DNA of 47,172 nt from Aquipseudomonas ullengensis. GTDB taxonomy: Bacteria; Pseudomonadota; Gammaproteobacteria; Pseudomonadales; Pseudomonadaceae. The position numbers were made by a program, and so were the translations under genes. Below the pieces are notes generated by a model. That model was not told the origin of the DNA. It saw nothing but the letters and a program-made list of their open reading frames with translations, and ran no database searches. Positions 16,485 through 26,435 of the stretch are shown one piece after another. The stretch is from contig NZ_JACJUD010000010.1 in the NCBI RefSeq assembly GCF_014174475.1, positions 1-47,172 of the forward strand, given 5' to 3'. Every line of letters begins with the position of its first letter. Positions within the stretch are counted from its first letter, which is position 1.

Positions 16485-16700
16485 TCAGGTGGTTCTGTGG
16501 CGTTCGAAGAAGCTCATCACCTGTTTTTCCGCGTCGTCGTGGGGCATGTCGTAGCGCTGCTGAACCAGCTTGGTCAGCTTTTGCGCGTCACCTTCGGACT
16601 TGATCAGTTCGTCCAGGGTCAGTTCGTCCCAGACGACCCGCGCCAGGCTGGCGAGGTGGCGCCAGTTTTTGCGGATGATTTCGGCGAGTGGCCTGCTCAT
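16485..16700 (-). CDS. CsbD-like stress protein
   Basis: The 71-residue product matches the CsbD pattern: NWRHLASLARVVWDELTLDE (W-x-G-K-WG-L-D/E type), a central helix ending in KLVQQRYDMPHDDAEKQVMS and an aromatic end. CsbD-like proteins are small helical proteins induced in general stress; their biochemical role is unknown. AAGGAG precedes the ATG. Similar proteins occur at 26089-26301 and 29062-29274. Confidence 0.75.
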   Translation of the reverse strand: MSRPLAEIIRKNWRHLASLARVVWDELTLDELIKSEGDAQKLTKLVQQRYDMPHDDAEKQVMSFFERHRTT

Positions 16701-16807
16701 TTTCTGGCTCCTTGGGGTTGCGTGAGTGGGTCTGCAATCAGCGTCGCAGTGATTGCCTTTGCGGTCGGTGCGCTGGCGCGCTTAGGCGGCTGGCTTGTTG
16801 CGGCCTT

Positions 16808-16832
16808 GGTGGATAAGCAGAGCGTTATCCAC
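16808..16832. repeat. GGTGGATAA palindrome
   Basis: GGTGGATAA and TTATCCACC form a nine-base-pair stem around eight bases (GCAGAGCG is in the loop). This is a common type of dispersed Pseudomonas palindrome. It lies between cgs and the CsbD-like gene. Confidence 0.5.
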
Positions 16833-16848
16833 CCTACGGCGGCCTGAA

Positions 16849-16884
16849 CTCCCTCTCCCTGCGGGAGAGGGTTGGGGTGAGGGG
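16849..16884. repeat. Third CCCTCTCCC palindrome, possible cgs terminator
   Basis: CCCTCTCCC pairs with GGGAGAGGG around three bases, 24 bases after the cgs stop (minus strand). It probably serves as the terminator of that very long transcript, although no T run is present. Confidence 0.5.
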
Positions 16885-16907
16885 TTTGGCGAGTTTGGCG
16901 CTGCGGG

Positions 16908-19900
16908 TCAGAGCGGCCGGCAGCGCAGGGCTATGTGGTGTTCCTGACCGTCGTCGATGAGGGGGACTTCCAGGCCTTCGATCAATACGCCGTCCAGCTG
17001 CAACGAGGGCTCTGCGTCGGCCTGTTGCTGCACCTCGATACGGTACAGCGCGCTGCCGAAGCGGTAATCCAGGCTGAAGCCCGGCCAGTCGGCCGGCAGC
17101 ACCGGTTGTAGGCGAAGGCTGGCGCCGCTGCGCTGCAGGCCGAGCAAGGACTCGACGATCAGCCGGTACATCCAGCCGGCCGCGCCGGTGTACCAGCTCC
17201 AGCCGCCGCGCCCGGCATGGGGCGCCACGCCATAGACGTCGGCAGACACCACATAAGGCTCGACCTTGTACTGCTCAATGGTCGCGGGATTGCCGTGGCT
17301 GACCGGGTTGATCAGGCGCAGCAGTTCCCAGGCGCGGGCGCTGTCGCCCAGGCCGGCGAAGGCCATGCTCGCCCACACGGCGGCGTGGGTGTACTGGCCG
17401 CCGTTCTCGCGCACGCCGGGCACGTAGCCCTTGATATAGCCGGGGTCGAGCGCGCCCTTGTCGAAGGGCGGGTCGAGCAGTTGCACCAGGCCCAGGTCGC
17501 GGCGCAGCAGATGTTGCTCCAAGGCGTCCATGGCGCTGCGCTGGCGCTCGGGTGCGGCGGCGCCGGAGAGCACCGACCAGCTCTGGGCGATGGAGTCGAT
17601 GCGGCACTCCTCGTTACCCGCCGAGCCCAGTGGCGTGCCGTCGTCGAAGTAGGCGCGGCGGTACCAGGCGCCGTCCCAGCCGTGCTCTTCCAGGCTGATA
17701 CGCAGCAGCGCGGCCTGTTCGGTGCAGCGCTGGGCGAAGGGTGCGTCGTCCTGGCTGTGGGCGATGGCGACGAACTGCTGCAACACCTCATAGAGGAAGA
17801 AACCCAGCCACACGCTTTCGCCCTGGCCTTGTTCGCCGACGCGGTTCATGCCGTCGTTCCAGTCGCCGCAGCCGATCAGCGGCAGGCCGTGGGCGCCGCG
17901 CGCCATGCCGTGTTCGATGGCGCGCACGCAGTGCTGGTAGAGGCTTTCCTGCAGGGACGAGGGTTGCGGCAGGTCGTAGTAGGACTCTTCGCCGGCATTC
18001 AGCGCACGGCCCTCGATATAGCTCACCGGCTCATCGAGTACGCCGTGGTCGCCGGTGATGCGCACATAGCGGCTGGCGGCCAGGGGCAGCCACAGGTAGT
18101 CGTCGGAGCAGCCGGTGCGCACGCCGCGATCCAGCGGTGGATGCCACCAGTGCTGCACATCGCCCTCGCTGAACTGGTGCGCCGCGCACAGCAACAGGTG
18201 CTGGCGGCTGGCGGCCGGGCTGGCATGGATCATCGCCATGCTGTCCTGCAACTGGTCGCGGAAGCCGTAGGCGCCGCCGGACTGGTAATAGCCGCTGCGC
18301 GCCCAGAAGCGGCTGGCGATCACCTGGTACATCAGCCAGCCGTTGACCATGACGTTGATGGCCGGCTCCGGGGTGTTGATCTGGATCGCGCCCAGGGTTG
18401 CGCGCCAGTGCGCGCGCACCTCGTCCAGTGCGCTGCTGGCCGCGCTGGCTCCGCGAAAGCGCTGGGCCAGGCGTGCGGCGGCCCTGGCGTCGTGGCCTGC
18501 ACCGAGGCGGAAGACGACTTCCTGGCTCTCGCCATCGGCCAGCTCGAACGCCACCTGGATCGCCGCGCAGGGGTCCAGGCCGCCACCGGTGCGCCCGGAC
18601 AGGCGCGGCTTGGCCAGCGCCGCGGGGGCATTCAGGTTGCCGTTGCGGCCGAGGAATTCGCTGCGGTCGCCGCTGACGCTGCGCGCCGGCGAGTCGACAT
18701 CGAAGAACGCCACGCGACCGGGGAACTCGATGGAGTAGGCGTTGCGCGCGAACAGCGCGCCGCTGACCGGGTCCTGCTCGGTGATCACGTGCATCGCCGA
18801 CTTCTCGCGCAGGTCGCCGAGCACCCAGGCCACGTAGCCGGTGGCGGACAGGCTGCGCTCACGCCCCGAGTGGTTGCGTACTTTCAGGCGCGAGAATTTG
18901 ATCGACGCATCCAGCGCCACATACACCCACAGCTCGCTGTGGATGCCGCCTTCATCGTGCTCGAAAACGCTGTAGCCGAAGCCGTGGCGGGTGGTGTAGC
19001 TGCCCGTGCCGGGGCGCGGCAGCGGGGTGGGCGACCAGTAGTGGCCGGTTTCGTCATCGCGCAGGTACAGCGCTTCGTCGCTGGCATCGCCAACCGGCTC
19101 GTTGTGCCAGGGCGTCAGGCGGTACTCGTGGGCGTTTTCGCTCCAGGTGTAGGCGCCGCCGCTTTCGCTGAGCACCGTGCCGAAGTGCGGGTTGGCCAGC
19201 ACGTTGGCCCAGGGCGCCGGGGTGCTGACGCCTTGGCCCAGACGAATGACGTACTCGCTGCCATCGGCGCTGAAGCCGCCGTACGGGTTGCCCAGCAACA
19301 GCGCCGGGTTGCTGGAGGGTGGGCTGGCTGACAGGCGCGGCGGGGTGCGCATCTGCTCCGCATCGAAACGCGGCAGCGCCGGCTCGCTGGAACGCCGGTG
19401 CACCTGCTCGGCCAGGCTGCCGTTGCTGTCGCTGAGCACCAGGCGCGCCACGGCGAGCATCAGCAGGCGGTCCTCGTTGGACAGTTGCTGGGCCGGGCGG
19501 ACGAAGATGCCGCCCGGACGGTCGACCAGATTGGCCTCGCTGCCGGAAGTGACCAGCGCCATGATCTGGTCTTGCAGTTGCTGGCGATAGCCGACCTGGT
19601 CCTCGTTCCAGATCACCAGGTCCACCGCCAGGCCTTTTTGCCGCCAGTAGGCGTGGGCCTGCACCAGTTGCTGCACCAGCTCGATATTGGCCGGGTCGGC
19701 GATCTGCACCAAGACGATCGGCAGGTCGCCGGAAATCGCCTGGCCCCAGAGGTCGGACTGGTTGCGCTGGTTGCCGGTCAGCACGCTGGCATCGGCGCGC
19801 AGCGCGGCATTGGCGTAGAGGATCGAGGCGGCCATCTGCTCGAACAGGCGAGCATCGGCCAGCGAGGCGTTGAGTTGGCGCAGCAGCACCTGGCTGTGGG

Positions 19901-22900
19901 TCCAGGCCAGGCCGAACACGCGGTCGGCCAGGTGGCGGTCGCGGTATTTGTCGATCAGATGCAGGCAGCTGTCGCGGGTGTCGCCGACACCGGTGACCAG
20001 GTCGATGATGGCGGTCTGGCCGGGGTCCAGGGTGATGCGGCAGCGGATCGCCACAACCGGGTCGAGCACCGAGCCGGCGCTGCCGGACAAGCTGTCTACG
20101 CCTGCATCCAGTGCCGCTGGGTGGGCCACGCTGCGGCCACGGCCGATAAAGCGCGCGCGGTCGGTTTCGTAGGAAATCGCGTCGATGTCCACGCCGTGGG
20201 CCGCCAGCAGGTGACACATCCACGGCACGCTTTCCTGGCTGGAACGCGGCCGCCGCGAACACAGAATCGCTTGCAGCGACGGCAGCAATTCGGTCTGCAC
20301 GAACAGCTTGCTGAAGGCCGGGTGCAGGGCGTCGGCGATGGCCGGGGCGAGCACCACTTCGGCGTAGCTGGTGAGCTCCAGGGTGCGCCGCACACGGGCG
20401 CGGTTGGTCAGGTGCAGGCGGCGCAGTTCGATGTCGTCTTCGGGTGAGACGACGATCTCGGTGTGGCTGTCGAAGTCGCGCTCGCGCACGCGGAATTCGG
20501 CGCGGGCGTCGGTGAAGATCGCCTCGTAGCCGGCCGTGCGGCGCAGCGTTGGCTGGTGCGCGGCGGACCAGAAGTCGCCGCTGGCGACATCGCGCAGGTA
20601 ACAGAACATGCCCCAGTGGTCGCGGCTGATGTCTTCCTGCCAGCGCGTCACGGCAGTGCCGTTGCAGCGGCTGTAGCCACCGCCGGCGCTGCTGAGCATG
20701 ACGTGGTAGCGGCCGTTGGAGAGCAGTTGCACGGCGGGGCGGCGGCGATCCGGGTCGCTGAACACCCGCAGCTTGGTTTCGGTGACCCGCGCGGCCGCAT
20801 CGGCGGCGGGCGAGTGGGCGGCATGCAGGTACTGCGCGGCGGTTTTCGGGATGCGCTCCTGCAGCAGCAGGGCGGTGGCCTGGAACTGCGGGTCGGACTC
20901 GAAGCGCCGTTGCATCGGCCGGTCCAGCAGGACATAGACCAGCGCCAGCAGGCTCATGCCCTGGTGGTGAGCCATGAACGACTGGATCACCGCTGCACTT
21001 TGCCCGCGCGGCAGCCGCGCCGGGGTGTAATCGACTGCCTCGTACAGGCCGAAGGTGCCGGCCAGCCCCTGGCTGGCCAGGCGCTGCAGGTTCTTGCAGG
21101 CGGCTTGCGGGTCGACCATCAGCGCCAGGACCGAGGCGTAGGGCGCGATCACGATGTCTTCACCGAGCCCGCGCTTGAGGCCCAGGCCGGGGACGCCGAA
21201 GGCGCGGTACTGGTAATTGAAGTGCGCATCCTGGGTGTTGTAGCCAGACTCGGAAACGCCCCAGGGCAGGCCCAGCTGGTTGCCGTGCTCGATCTGCCTG
21301 GCTACGGCGGCGCGGCAGGTCTGGTCGAGCAGGGTGCCGGCGTAGTTGGGCATCACCAGCATCGGCATCAGGTACTCGAACATCGACCCGGACCAGGACA
21401 GCAGCACCGGCACCCCGGCGTTGCTGGTGAGCAGGCGGCCGAGGGTGAACCAGCCTTCCTGGGGCAACTGGCCCTGGGCGATCACCACGAAATTGGTCAG
21501 CCGCACCTCGGAGGCCAGCAGGTCGTAATAGGCGCTGTCCAGGCGGTTCTCCTCGGCGTTGTAGCCGATGGCGAACAGGTCGCGGCGCGGTTCGTAGAGG
21601 AAGCTGAAGTCCATCTGCGCCAGGCTGCCGGCGACGTGGGCGAGGCGCTCGGCACAGGCGATGCGTTCCCTGGCGCGGTGCTGCACCGCCTGCACCTGGG
21701 CCTGGCTGGCGTCGGGCCATTGCCGGCTGTCCAGTTGCGCCAGCTGGCGCCAGGTCCCTGCGGCAGGCTGTTCGCTGCTGTCCCGGGGCGGCAGGCAGAA
21801 CAGGCTCAGCTCGCTGTGCAGGTCGTCGCAATGCGCCACCAGCGCCTGCAGCCAGCGCTCGGTTTCGCTGTCCAGCGCGGGCTGCAGGCTCTTGCGCAGC
21901 AGGCGGCTGTAGTCGAGCAGGCGTTGCAGGCGCTGGCAGGTGGCTTCCAGGCTTTGCGGCGCGGCGGCCTGGGCGGCGTCCAGCTCGCCTTGCAGCTCGC
22001 GCAGGGCATGTTCGTTGAGGCGCGCGCCGCGCACGGCGTCGTGCAGCAGGGCGAGGGTGTCGCTGAGGCCGGCAAACAGTTGCGGGCTGAGCAGGGGTTG
22101 CTCGGCCAGTTCCAGCAGGCCGGGGCGCAGGGTCAGCAGCAGGCCGGCCAGGTTGCCGCTGTCCACCGTCGACACGTAGTGCGGCGGCAGGGGCTTGAGC
22201 GTCTGCGTGTCGTACCAGTTGAAGAAGTGCCGGCGATGGCGCTCCAGGCTGGCCATGCTGGTCAGCGACTGGTCGAGGCGCGCCAGCAGGCGGCCGGCGC
22301 TCAGGTAACCGAAGTCGTAGGCGGCCAGGTGCGAGAGCAGGGCCATGCCCATGTTGGTGGGCGAGGTGCGGTGGGCGATCACCAGGCTCGGCTGTTCCTG
22401 GATGTTGTCGGGCGGCAGCCAGTTGTCCAGCGGGCCGACATGCTGGTCGAAGAAGGCCCAGGTCTTGCGCGCCAGGTTGCGTAGAAAGCGCAGGTCATCG
22501 TCGGACGGGGTGAAGGCCTGCCGCGCCGACGGCCGACTGAGCCACCAGGCGACGGCCGGGCCAGCCAGCCACAGCAGGAGTAACGGGCTGGCCACCGCCA
22601 GCACCCACGGCGTGTGCAGCAGCAGGGCGGCGCTGCCGAGTGCGGTCGCCGGGGCGACCCACATCAGCCGGTACAGGCCGGGCAGGTCGTTGCGGCTGCT
22701 GCGCTCCACTTCACGCGAGGGGTTCCATTGCAGCAGGCGCTTGCGGCTGACCAGCATGCGCCACAGGCTGCGGCTGATGGCGTCCAGGCTGAGCGCCGCC
22801 TCGAAGGGCAGCCACACCAGGCTCAGCAGGGCGCGGCTGAAATGCAGCGCGGCCGAACCCGAGGTGGCGTGCAGGTGCTGGCCGAGGGGAATGTCGTGGG

Positions 22901-25490
22901 GCTTGCGCAGCAGTTCCAGTAGGGCGCTGAGCAAGGGTTGGGTCAGCACCAGGGCGAGTACGGCCAGGGTCCAGGGCAGCGCCTGGTCGATGGCGAACCA
23001 GCCCCACAGCAGCATCGCCAGGAAGGCGGCTGGCTCCAGGCTGCGGCGCAGGTTGTCGAGGATCTTCCAGCGCGCCAGGGCATTCAGCCGGTTGCGCTCC
23101 ACGCCGCCTTGCGGCTTCGGTGTCCACGGCAGCAGCCAGGGCAGCAGTTGCCAGTCACCGCGCATCCAGCGGTGGCGGCGCTTGCAGTCGGCGCTGTAGC
23201 GGGCCGGGTGTTCTTCGTACAACTGCACGTCGCTGAGCAGGCCGGAGCGGGCGTAGCAGCCTTCGATCAGGTCGTGGCTGAGGATGCGGTTATCCGGGAA
23301 GCAGCCTTCGAGCGCCTGCTCGAAGGCATCCACCGCGTAGATGCCCTTGCCGATGAACGAGCCGTGCTGGAACAGGTCCTGGTACACGTCGGAGACGGCG
23401 CGGGTATAGGGGGCGACCCCGGCGTCGCTGCCGAACAGTTGCGCATAGGGTGAGCGCGCGGTGCTCGGCAGGCTGATGCCGACCCGTGGCTGGAGGATCG
23501 CGTAACCGTTGCTGATGCGCCTCTGCACGGGGTCGAACACCGCCCGGTTGAGCGGGTGGGCAAGGGCGCCGACCAGTTGCCGGGCGACATCGCGCGGCAA
23601 CTGGGTGTCGGTGTCCAGGCTGATGACGTAGTTCACCGGCGGCAGCGCGGTGATATCGCCGACGATCAGCGCGAAGTGATCCTGGCCCTGGCCGCGCAGC
23701 AGGGCATTCAATGCGGCGAGCTTGCCGCGTTTGCGTTCGTGGCCCATCCACACGCCCTCGGCGGGGTTCCAGCGACGTGGGCGATGCAGCAGGTAGAAGC
23801 GCTCGGCACCGCTTGGCGGGTACTTGAGGTTGAGCGCTTCGATCAGTTGGCGGGCCAGCTGGAGCAGGGCGGCGTCCTGGTCCAGCACCTCGCTGGGCGC
23901 ATCCATGAAGTCGGTGAGCAGGGCGAAGTGCAGGTTGGCGTCGCGGTTGGCCAGGAAGCGTACCTCCAGGCCTTCGACCAGTTCCTCGATATCCCGCGCG
24001 CTGCCCATCAGCGTCGGCACCACCACCAGGCTGCGCGCCTGTTCGGGAATGCCGTCGCTGTAGTCCAGACGCGGCAGGATGTCCGGCGTCACGGTCAGGG
24101 TCACCAGCCAGTTGACCAGGCCCAGGGCCAGGCAACTGGTCATCAGCAGGGCCGGTATGCACAGCAGTACCAGCAGCGGGTCGCTGAGTCCGGCACTGCG
24201 TGCGGCGGCGAGGAACGGCCAGGCCAGTAGCACGCTGAGAATCAGTGCCGGGCCGAGGAAGAAGGCCAGCGGTGCACGGCGCAGCAGGCGCTGCCAGGCC
24301 TCGGCGATGGGCGGGCGCGCGCCGAGCTGTTGCTCCAGCTCGCCGAGGCCAGGACCCAGTAGGTAGAAACCGACATGGCTGGCGAGGCCCTGACTGGCCG
24401 CTGCCAGGTCGATGGCGCGGCGGGCGATGGCTTCTTCCGCGTGGCTGCAGTGTTTCGCCAGGCGCTCGACCACGTGGCGGTAGTGGTCGCGGGTGGCGAA
24501 ATCCATGCTCGGGTAGATCGCCGCCGGGTCTTCGTGCAGCACCTGTTCGACCCGGCTCATGCTCTCGACGAAGCTGCGCCAGTCACTGGCGGACAGCTTG
24601 CGCAGGCTGTTGATGCTGTTGCTGATGGACACCTGCTCGGCGGCCTGCTGCTGGGCATCCAGTTGCACCAGGCGTTCGATGTTCAGCCCGCTTTCGCTGA
24701 GGGTCTGTTCGATCCAGGTCAGTGGCAGGATCAGCGCCGCGCTTTGTCCCTGCAGGCGCCGGGCCAGCTCGGCGACGAAGGAGCTGGTCAGCGGTGGTTG
24801 CGAGCGGGCCATGTCGGCGACGGTCAGCAGCACGCTTTTGGCATCGTGTTCGGCGGTGTCGCGCAGGCGGTCGGCCCAGTCGTTGGCCAGGTTGCGGTCG
24901 TCCCAGTTGGCCATTACCCGTGAGGCGACGCGGCGCAGGTTTTCGATCAGCGCCAGGCGCAGCATGATCGGGATCGCCCACAGCTCGCCGAGGGTCAGTG
25001 GCATGACCGACTGGTAGGACGCGACGAAGCGACTCAGGCTCTCGCTGTCGACCCGGCCGTCACCGTGGGAAATGGTTTCCAGGGCGATGTCGTAGACCCG
25101 TGGCAGACCGCTCGACGGACCGCTGGCCAGGCGCGGCAGTTCGCGGCTGTAGCCTTTGGGCAGGTGTTTGCGGGCGGTGCGGATCTGTTCTTCGATCAGG
25201 TAGAAGTTGTCCAGCAGCCACTCCGCCGCCGGGGTGGCGCGGCGGGTGTCCAGCGGCACGTCGCCGAGCATGGCGCAGCTGCGGACCAGCAAGGCTTCGT
25301 TGTCGGTCAGGCGAGTGAGCAGTGCGCCGGCAGCCGCGCGCGGGTTGAGCTGATGCTGTTTGGCCAATTCATGGCCGTGGTTGGCCATCTGTTCGGCGCT
25401 GAACAGTTCAGCCCGCAGGACGGGTTCGTAAGCAAACTTACGCGGTGAACTGCGCAGCTGCGAGAGAGCGCGGAGCCATGAGCTGGGCAT
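16908..25490 (-). CDS. Cyclic beta-1,2-glucan synthase (NdvB/Cgs type)
   Basis: The 2860-residue product is a full-length inner-membrane glucan synthase, the family that makes cyclic beta-1,2-glucans for the periplasm. It has soluble N-terminal repeats, membrane segments near residues 410-480, a glycosyltransferase 84 core with SLDTDTQLPRD near 623 and RHRWMRGDWQ near 775, and more membrane segments near 830-1010. A glucoamylase-like segment follows with SESGYNTQDAHFNYQYRAFG near 1415, then two phosphorylase-type beta-sandwiches and the GH94 catalytic domain with CGDWNDGMN near 2545 (acid Asp) and GWSWYTGAAGWMYR near the end. AAGGAAACA precedes the ATG. The reading frame is intact. The neighbours are small stress proteins, consistent with an osmo-adaptation role. 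Confidence 0.93.
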   Translation of the reverse strand: MPSSWLRALSQLRSSPRKFAYEPVLRAELFSAEQMANHGHELAKQHQLNPRAAAGALLTRLTDNEALLVRSCAMLGDVPLDTRRATPAAEWLLDNFYLIEEQIRTARKHLPKGYSRELPRLASGPSSGLPRVYDIALETISHGDGRVDSESLSRFVASYQSVMPLTLGELWAIPIMLRLALIENLRRVASRVMANWDDRNLANDWADRLRDTAEHDAKSVLLTVADMARSQPPLTSSFVAELARRLQGQSAALILPLTWIEQTLSESGLNIERLVQLDAQQQAAEQVSISNSINSLRKLSASDWRSFVESMSRVEQVLHEDPAAIYPSMDFATRDHYRHVVERLAKHCSHAEEAIARRAIDLAAASQGLASHVGFYLLGPGLGELEQQLGARPPIAEAWQRLLRRAPLAFFLGPALILSVLLAWPFLAAARSAGLSDPLLVLLCIPALLMTSCLALGLVNWLVTLTVTPDILPRLDYSDGIPEQARSLVVVPTLMGSARDIEELVEGLEVRFLANRDANLHFALLTDFMDAPSEVLDQDAALLQLARQLIEALNLKYPPSGAERFYLLHRPRRWNPAEGVWMGHERKRGKLAALNALLRGQGQDHFALIVGDITALPPVNYVISLDTDTQLPRDVARQLVGALAHPLNRAVFDPVQRRISNGYAILQPRVGISLPSTARSPYAQLFGSDAGVAPYTRAVSDVYQDLFQHGSFIGKGIYAVDAFEQALEGCFPDNRILSHDLIEGCYARSGLLSDVQLYEEHPARYSADCKRRHRWMRGDWQLLPWLLPWTPKPQGGVERNRLNALARWKILDNLRRSLEPAAFLAMLLWGWFAIDQALPWTLAVLALVLTQPLLSALLELLRKPHDIPLGQHLHATSGSAALHFSRALLSLVWLPFEAALSLDAISRSLWRMLVSRKRLLQWNPSREVERSSRNDLPGLYRLMWVAPATALGSAALLLHTPWVLAVASPLLLLWLAGPAVAWWLSRPSARQAFTPSDDDLRFLRNLARKTWAFFDQHVGPLDNWLPPDNIQEQPSLVIAHRTSPTNMGMALLSHLAAYDFGYLSAGRLLARLDQSLTSMASLERHRRHFFNWYDTQTLKPLPPHYVSTVDSGNLAGLLLTLRPGLLELAEQPLLSPQLFAGLSDTLALLHDAVRGARLNEHALRELQGELDAAQAAAPQSLEATCQRLQRLLDYSRLLRKSLQPALDSETERWLQALVAHCDDLHSELSLFCLPPRDSSEQPAAGTWRQLAQLDSRQWPDASQAQVQAVQHRARERIACAERLAHVAGSLAQMDFSFLYEPRRDLFAIGYNAEENRLDSAYYDLLASEVRLTNFVVIAQGQLPQEGWFTLGRLLTSNAGVPVLLSWSGSMFEYLMPMLVMPNYAGTLLDQTCRAAVARQIEHGNQLGLPWGVSESGYNTQDAHFNYQYRAFGVPGLGLKRGLGEDIVIAPYASVLALMVDPQAACKNLQRLASQGLAGTFGLYEAVDYTPARLPRGQSAAVIQSFMAHHQGMSLLALVYVLLDRPMQRRFESDPQFQATALLLQERIPKTAAQYLHAAHSPAADAAARVTETKLRVFSDPDRRRPAVQLLSNGRYHVMLSSAGGGYSRCNGTAVTRWQEDISRDHWGMFCYLRDVASGDFWSAAHQPTLRRTAGYEAIFTDARAEFRVRERDFDSHTEIVVSPEDDIELRRLHLTNRARVRRTLELTSYAEVVLAPAIADALHPAFSKLFVQTELLPSLQAILCSRRPRSSQESVPWMCHLLAAHGVDIDAISYETDRARFIGRGRSVAHPAALDAGVDSLSGSAGSVLDPVVAIRCRITLDPGQTAIIDLVTGVGDTRDSCLHLIDKYRDRHLADRVFGLAWTHSQVLLRQLNASLADARLFEQMAASILYANAALRADASVLTGNQRNQSDLWGQAISGDLPIVLVQIADPANIELVQQLVQAHAYWRQKGLAVDLVIWNEDQVGYRQQLQDQIMALVTSGSEANLVDRPGGIFVRPAQQLSNEDRLLMLAVARLVLSDSNGSLAEQVHRRSSEPALPRFDAEQMRTPPRLSASPPSSNPALLLGNPYGGFSADGSEYVIRLGQGVSTPAPWANVLANPHFGTVLSESGGAYTWSENAHEYRLTPWHNEPVGDASDEALYLRDDETGHYWSPTPLPRPGTGSYTTRHGFGYSVFEHDEGGIHSELWVYVALDASIKFSRLKVRNHSGRERSLSATGYVAWVLGDLREKSAMHVITEQDPVSGALFARNAYSIEFPGRVAFFDVDSPARSVSGDRSEFLGRNGNLNAPAALAKPRLSGRTGGGLDPCAAIQVAFELADGESQEVVFRLGAGHDARAAARLAQRFRGASAASSALDEVRAHWRATLGAIQINTPEPAINVMVNGWLMYQVIASRFWARSGYYQSGGAYGFRDQLQDSMAMIHASPAASRQHLLLCAAHQFSEGDVQHWWHPPLDRGVRTGCSDDYLWLPLAASRYVRITGDHGVLDEPVSYIEGRALNAGEESYYDLPQPSSLQESLYQHCVRAIEHGMARGAHGLPLIGCGDWNDGMNRVGEQGQGESVWLGFFLYEVLQQFVAIAHSQDDAPFAQRCTEQAALLRISLEEHGWDGAWYRRAYFDDGTPLGSAGNEECRIDSIAQSWSVLSGAAAPERQRSAMDALEQHLLRRDLGLVQLLDPPFDKGALDPGYIKGYVPGVRENGGQYTHAAVWASMAFAGLGDSARAWELLRLINPVSHGNPATIEQYKVEPYVVSADVYGVAPHAGRGGWSWYTGAAGWMYRLIVESLLGLQRSGASLRLQPVLPADWPGFSLDYRFGSALYRIEVQQQADAEPSLQLDGVLIEGLEVPLIDDGQEHHIALRCRPL

Positions 25491-25846
25491 TGTTTCCTTG
25501 ACCGGCTACGTCGAGTTGCAGCGACCTGGCCTGAGTGAAGCGAGACAGGCAGCGGTCTGCCGGGTCATGCCGACGCGGCGTTGTGGGGTGAAACTCTGCT
25601 GCGCATGACGGTGCACCGGCGTCGGGTTGGCGTCTGTCCGTTAGCGCACATAGGGCGGGCTGGCCGTTCAATGGCGCGGGTTTGGCGGTAGTCGGTGTTG
25701 GCTCTGGTTGGGTTCGCTGACTACCCGCGGTGGCCCTGGGGGCTGGCTCGCTAAGCGTGCTGGCGCACCGACGCCCGGCCTGGTTCTGGCCATGGTGGCG
25801 CTCCTGTTATCGCGCCATTCGGTGCGATGCGGCCAGCGAGGTCACC
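25491..25846. other. Divergent intergenic region between cgs and the small-protein operon
   Basis: About 355 bases between divergent units. It must hold both promoters. No clear sigma-factor motif, repeat or small gene could be defended. Confidence 0.4.
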
Positions 25847-26092
25847 ATGAACAAGTCCAATGAGAGCAACCCCGGCAACGTCCAGCCCAAGCCCACCGGC
25901 CAGGCCAAAAAGGTGCAAGACGGCAACATCACCGTGCCGTTCAACAAGGTGGAGCGCAAACCAGAGCACAAGCCTGCGGCTAAACCCATGGTCGGCAATG
26001 TGGCGGAGCCGCCGGTGTCCAAAGCGCCGTTGGCCGAGCAGCGCTCCGAACGCGGCGACCGCCGTGTGAGCCCAGAGCCGCACACTTCGTGA
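25847..26092 (+). CDS. Small disordered, Lys/Pro-rich protein (first gene of coupled pair 1)
   Basis: The 81-residue product begins MNKSNESNPGNVQPKPTGQA and is rich in K, P, N and E, without hydrophobic core residues, so it is probably disordered. GCGAGGTCACC precedes the ATG; an in-frame ATG at 25730 would add 39 residues of unrelated character. The stop overlaps the GTG start of the next gene (GTGA), so the two are translationally coupled. No family recognised; context suggests stress function. Confidence 0.65.
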   Translation: MNKSNESNPGNVQPKPTGQAKKVQDGNITVPFNKVERKPEHKPAAKPMVGNVAEPPVSKAPLAEQRSERGDRRVSPEPHTS

Positions 26093-26301
26093 TCAGCTTC
26101 GGTGCCCCCGTGCGCAAGGGCCAGTGGCTGCAACAGATCGCTGCGGCCAAGGCGACCTGGGGCAAGCTCAGTGAGGTTGAGCTGCGCCAATGCCAGGGCC
26201 ATGCGCCGACGCTGGCCGGCATGGTGCGCCAGTGCTATGCGATCAGCCACGAAGCGGCGGAAAAACAGGTCGACCGGTTTTTCGACAAGTATTGCGTCTA
26301 A
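26089..26301 (+). CDS. CsbD-like protein (second gene of coupled pair 1)
   Basis: The 70-residue product has a GUG start overlapping the previous stop. It shows the CsbD pattern GQWLQQIAAAKATWGKLSEV, a central Cys-containing segment, and MVRQCYAISHEAAEKQVDRF, nearly the same end as the CsbD-like proteins at 16485-16700 and 29062-29274. It has no ribosome site of its own, so translation likely depends on the upstream gene. Confidence 0.72.
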   Translation: MISFGAPVRKGQWLQQIAAAKATWGKLSEVELRQCQGHAPTLAGMVRQCYAISHEAAEKQVDRFFDKYCV

Positions 26302-26435
26302 CCACCAGCGCCCGGGGCAGGGCGGCCTCGGGCGCTATGCGCGGCAACGCACCGACAGCGGGCGTGAGCGACTGCCATCGTCCTCTTCCCGGCCCCCGGC
26401 ACATTCGCCGGTATCGGGACTGCGCAGAGGTCACC

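Noticed and set aside
17217..22484. Long plus-strand frames across cgs (for example 17217-19331 and 20463-22484)
   Set aside because: Antisense of the glucan synthase; A/V/G/H-rich without motifs.
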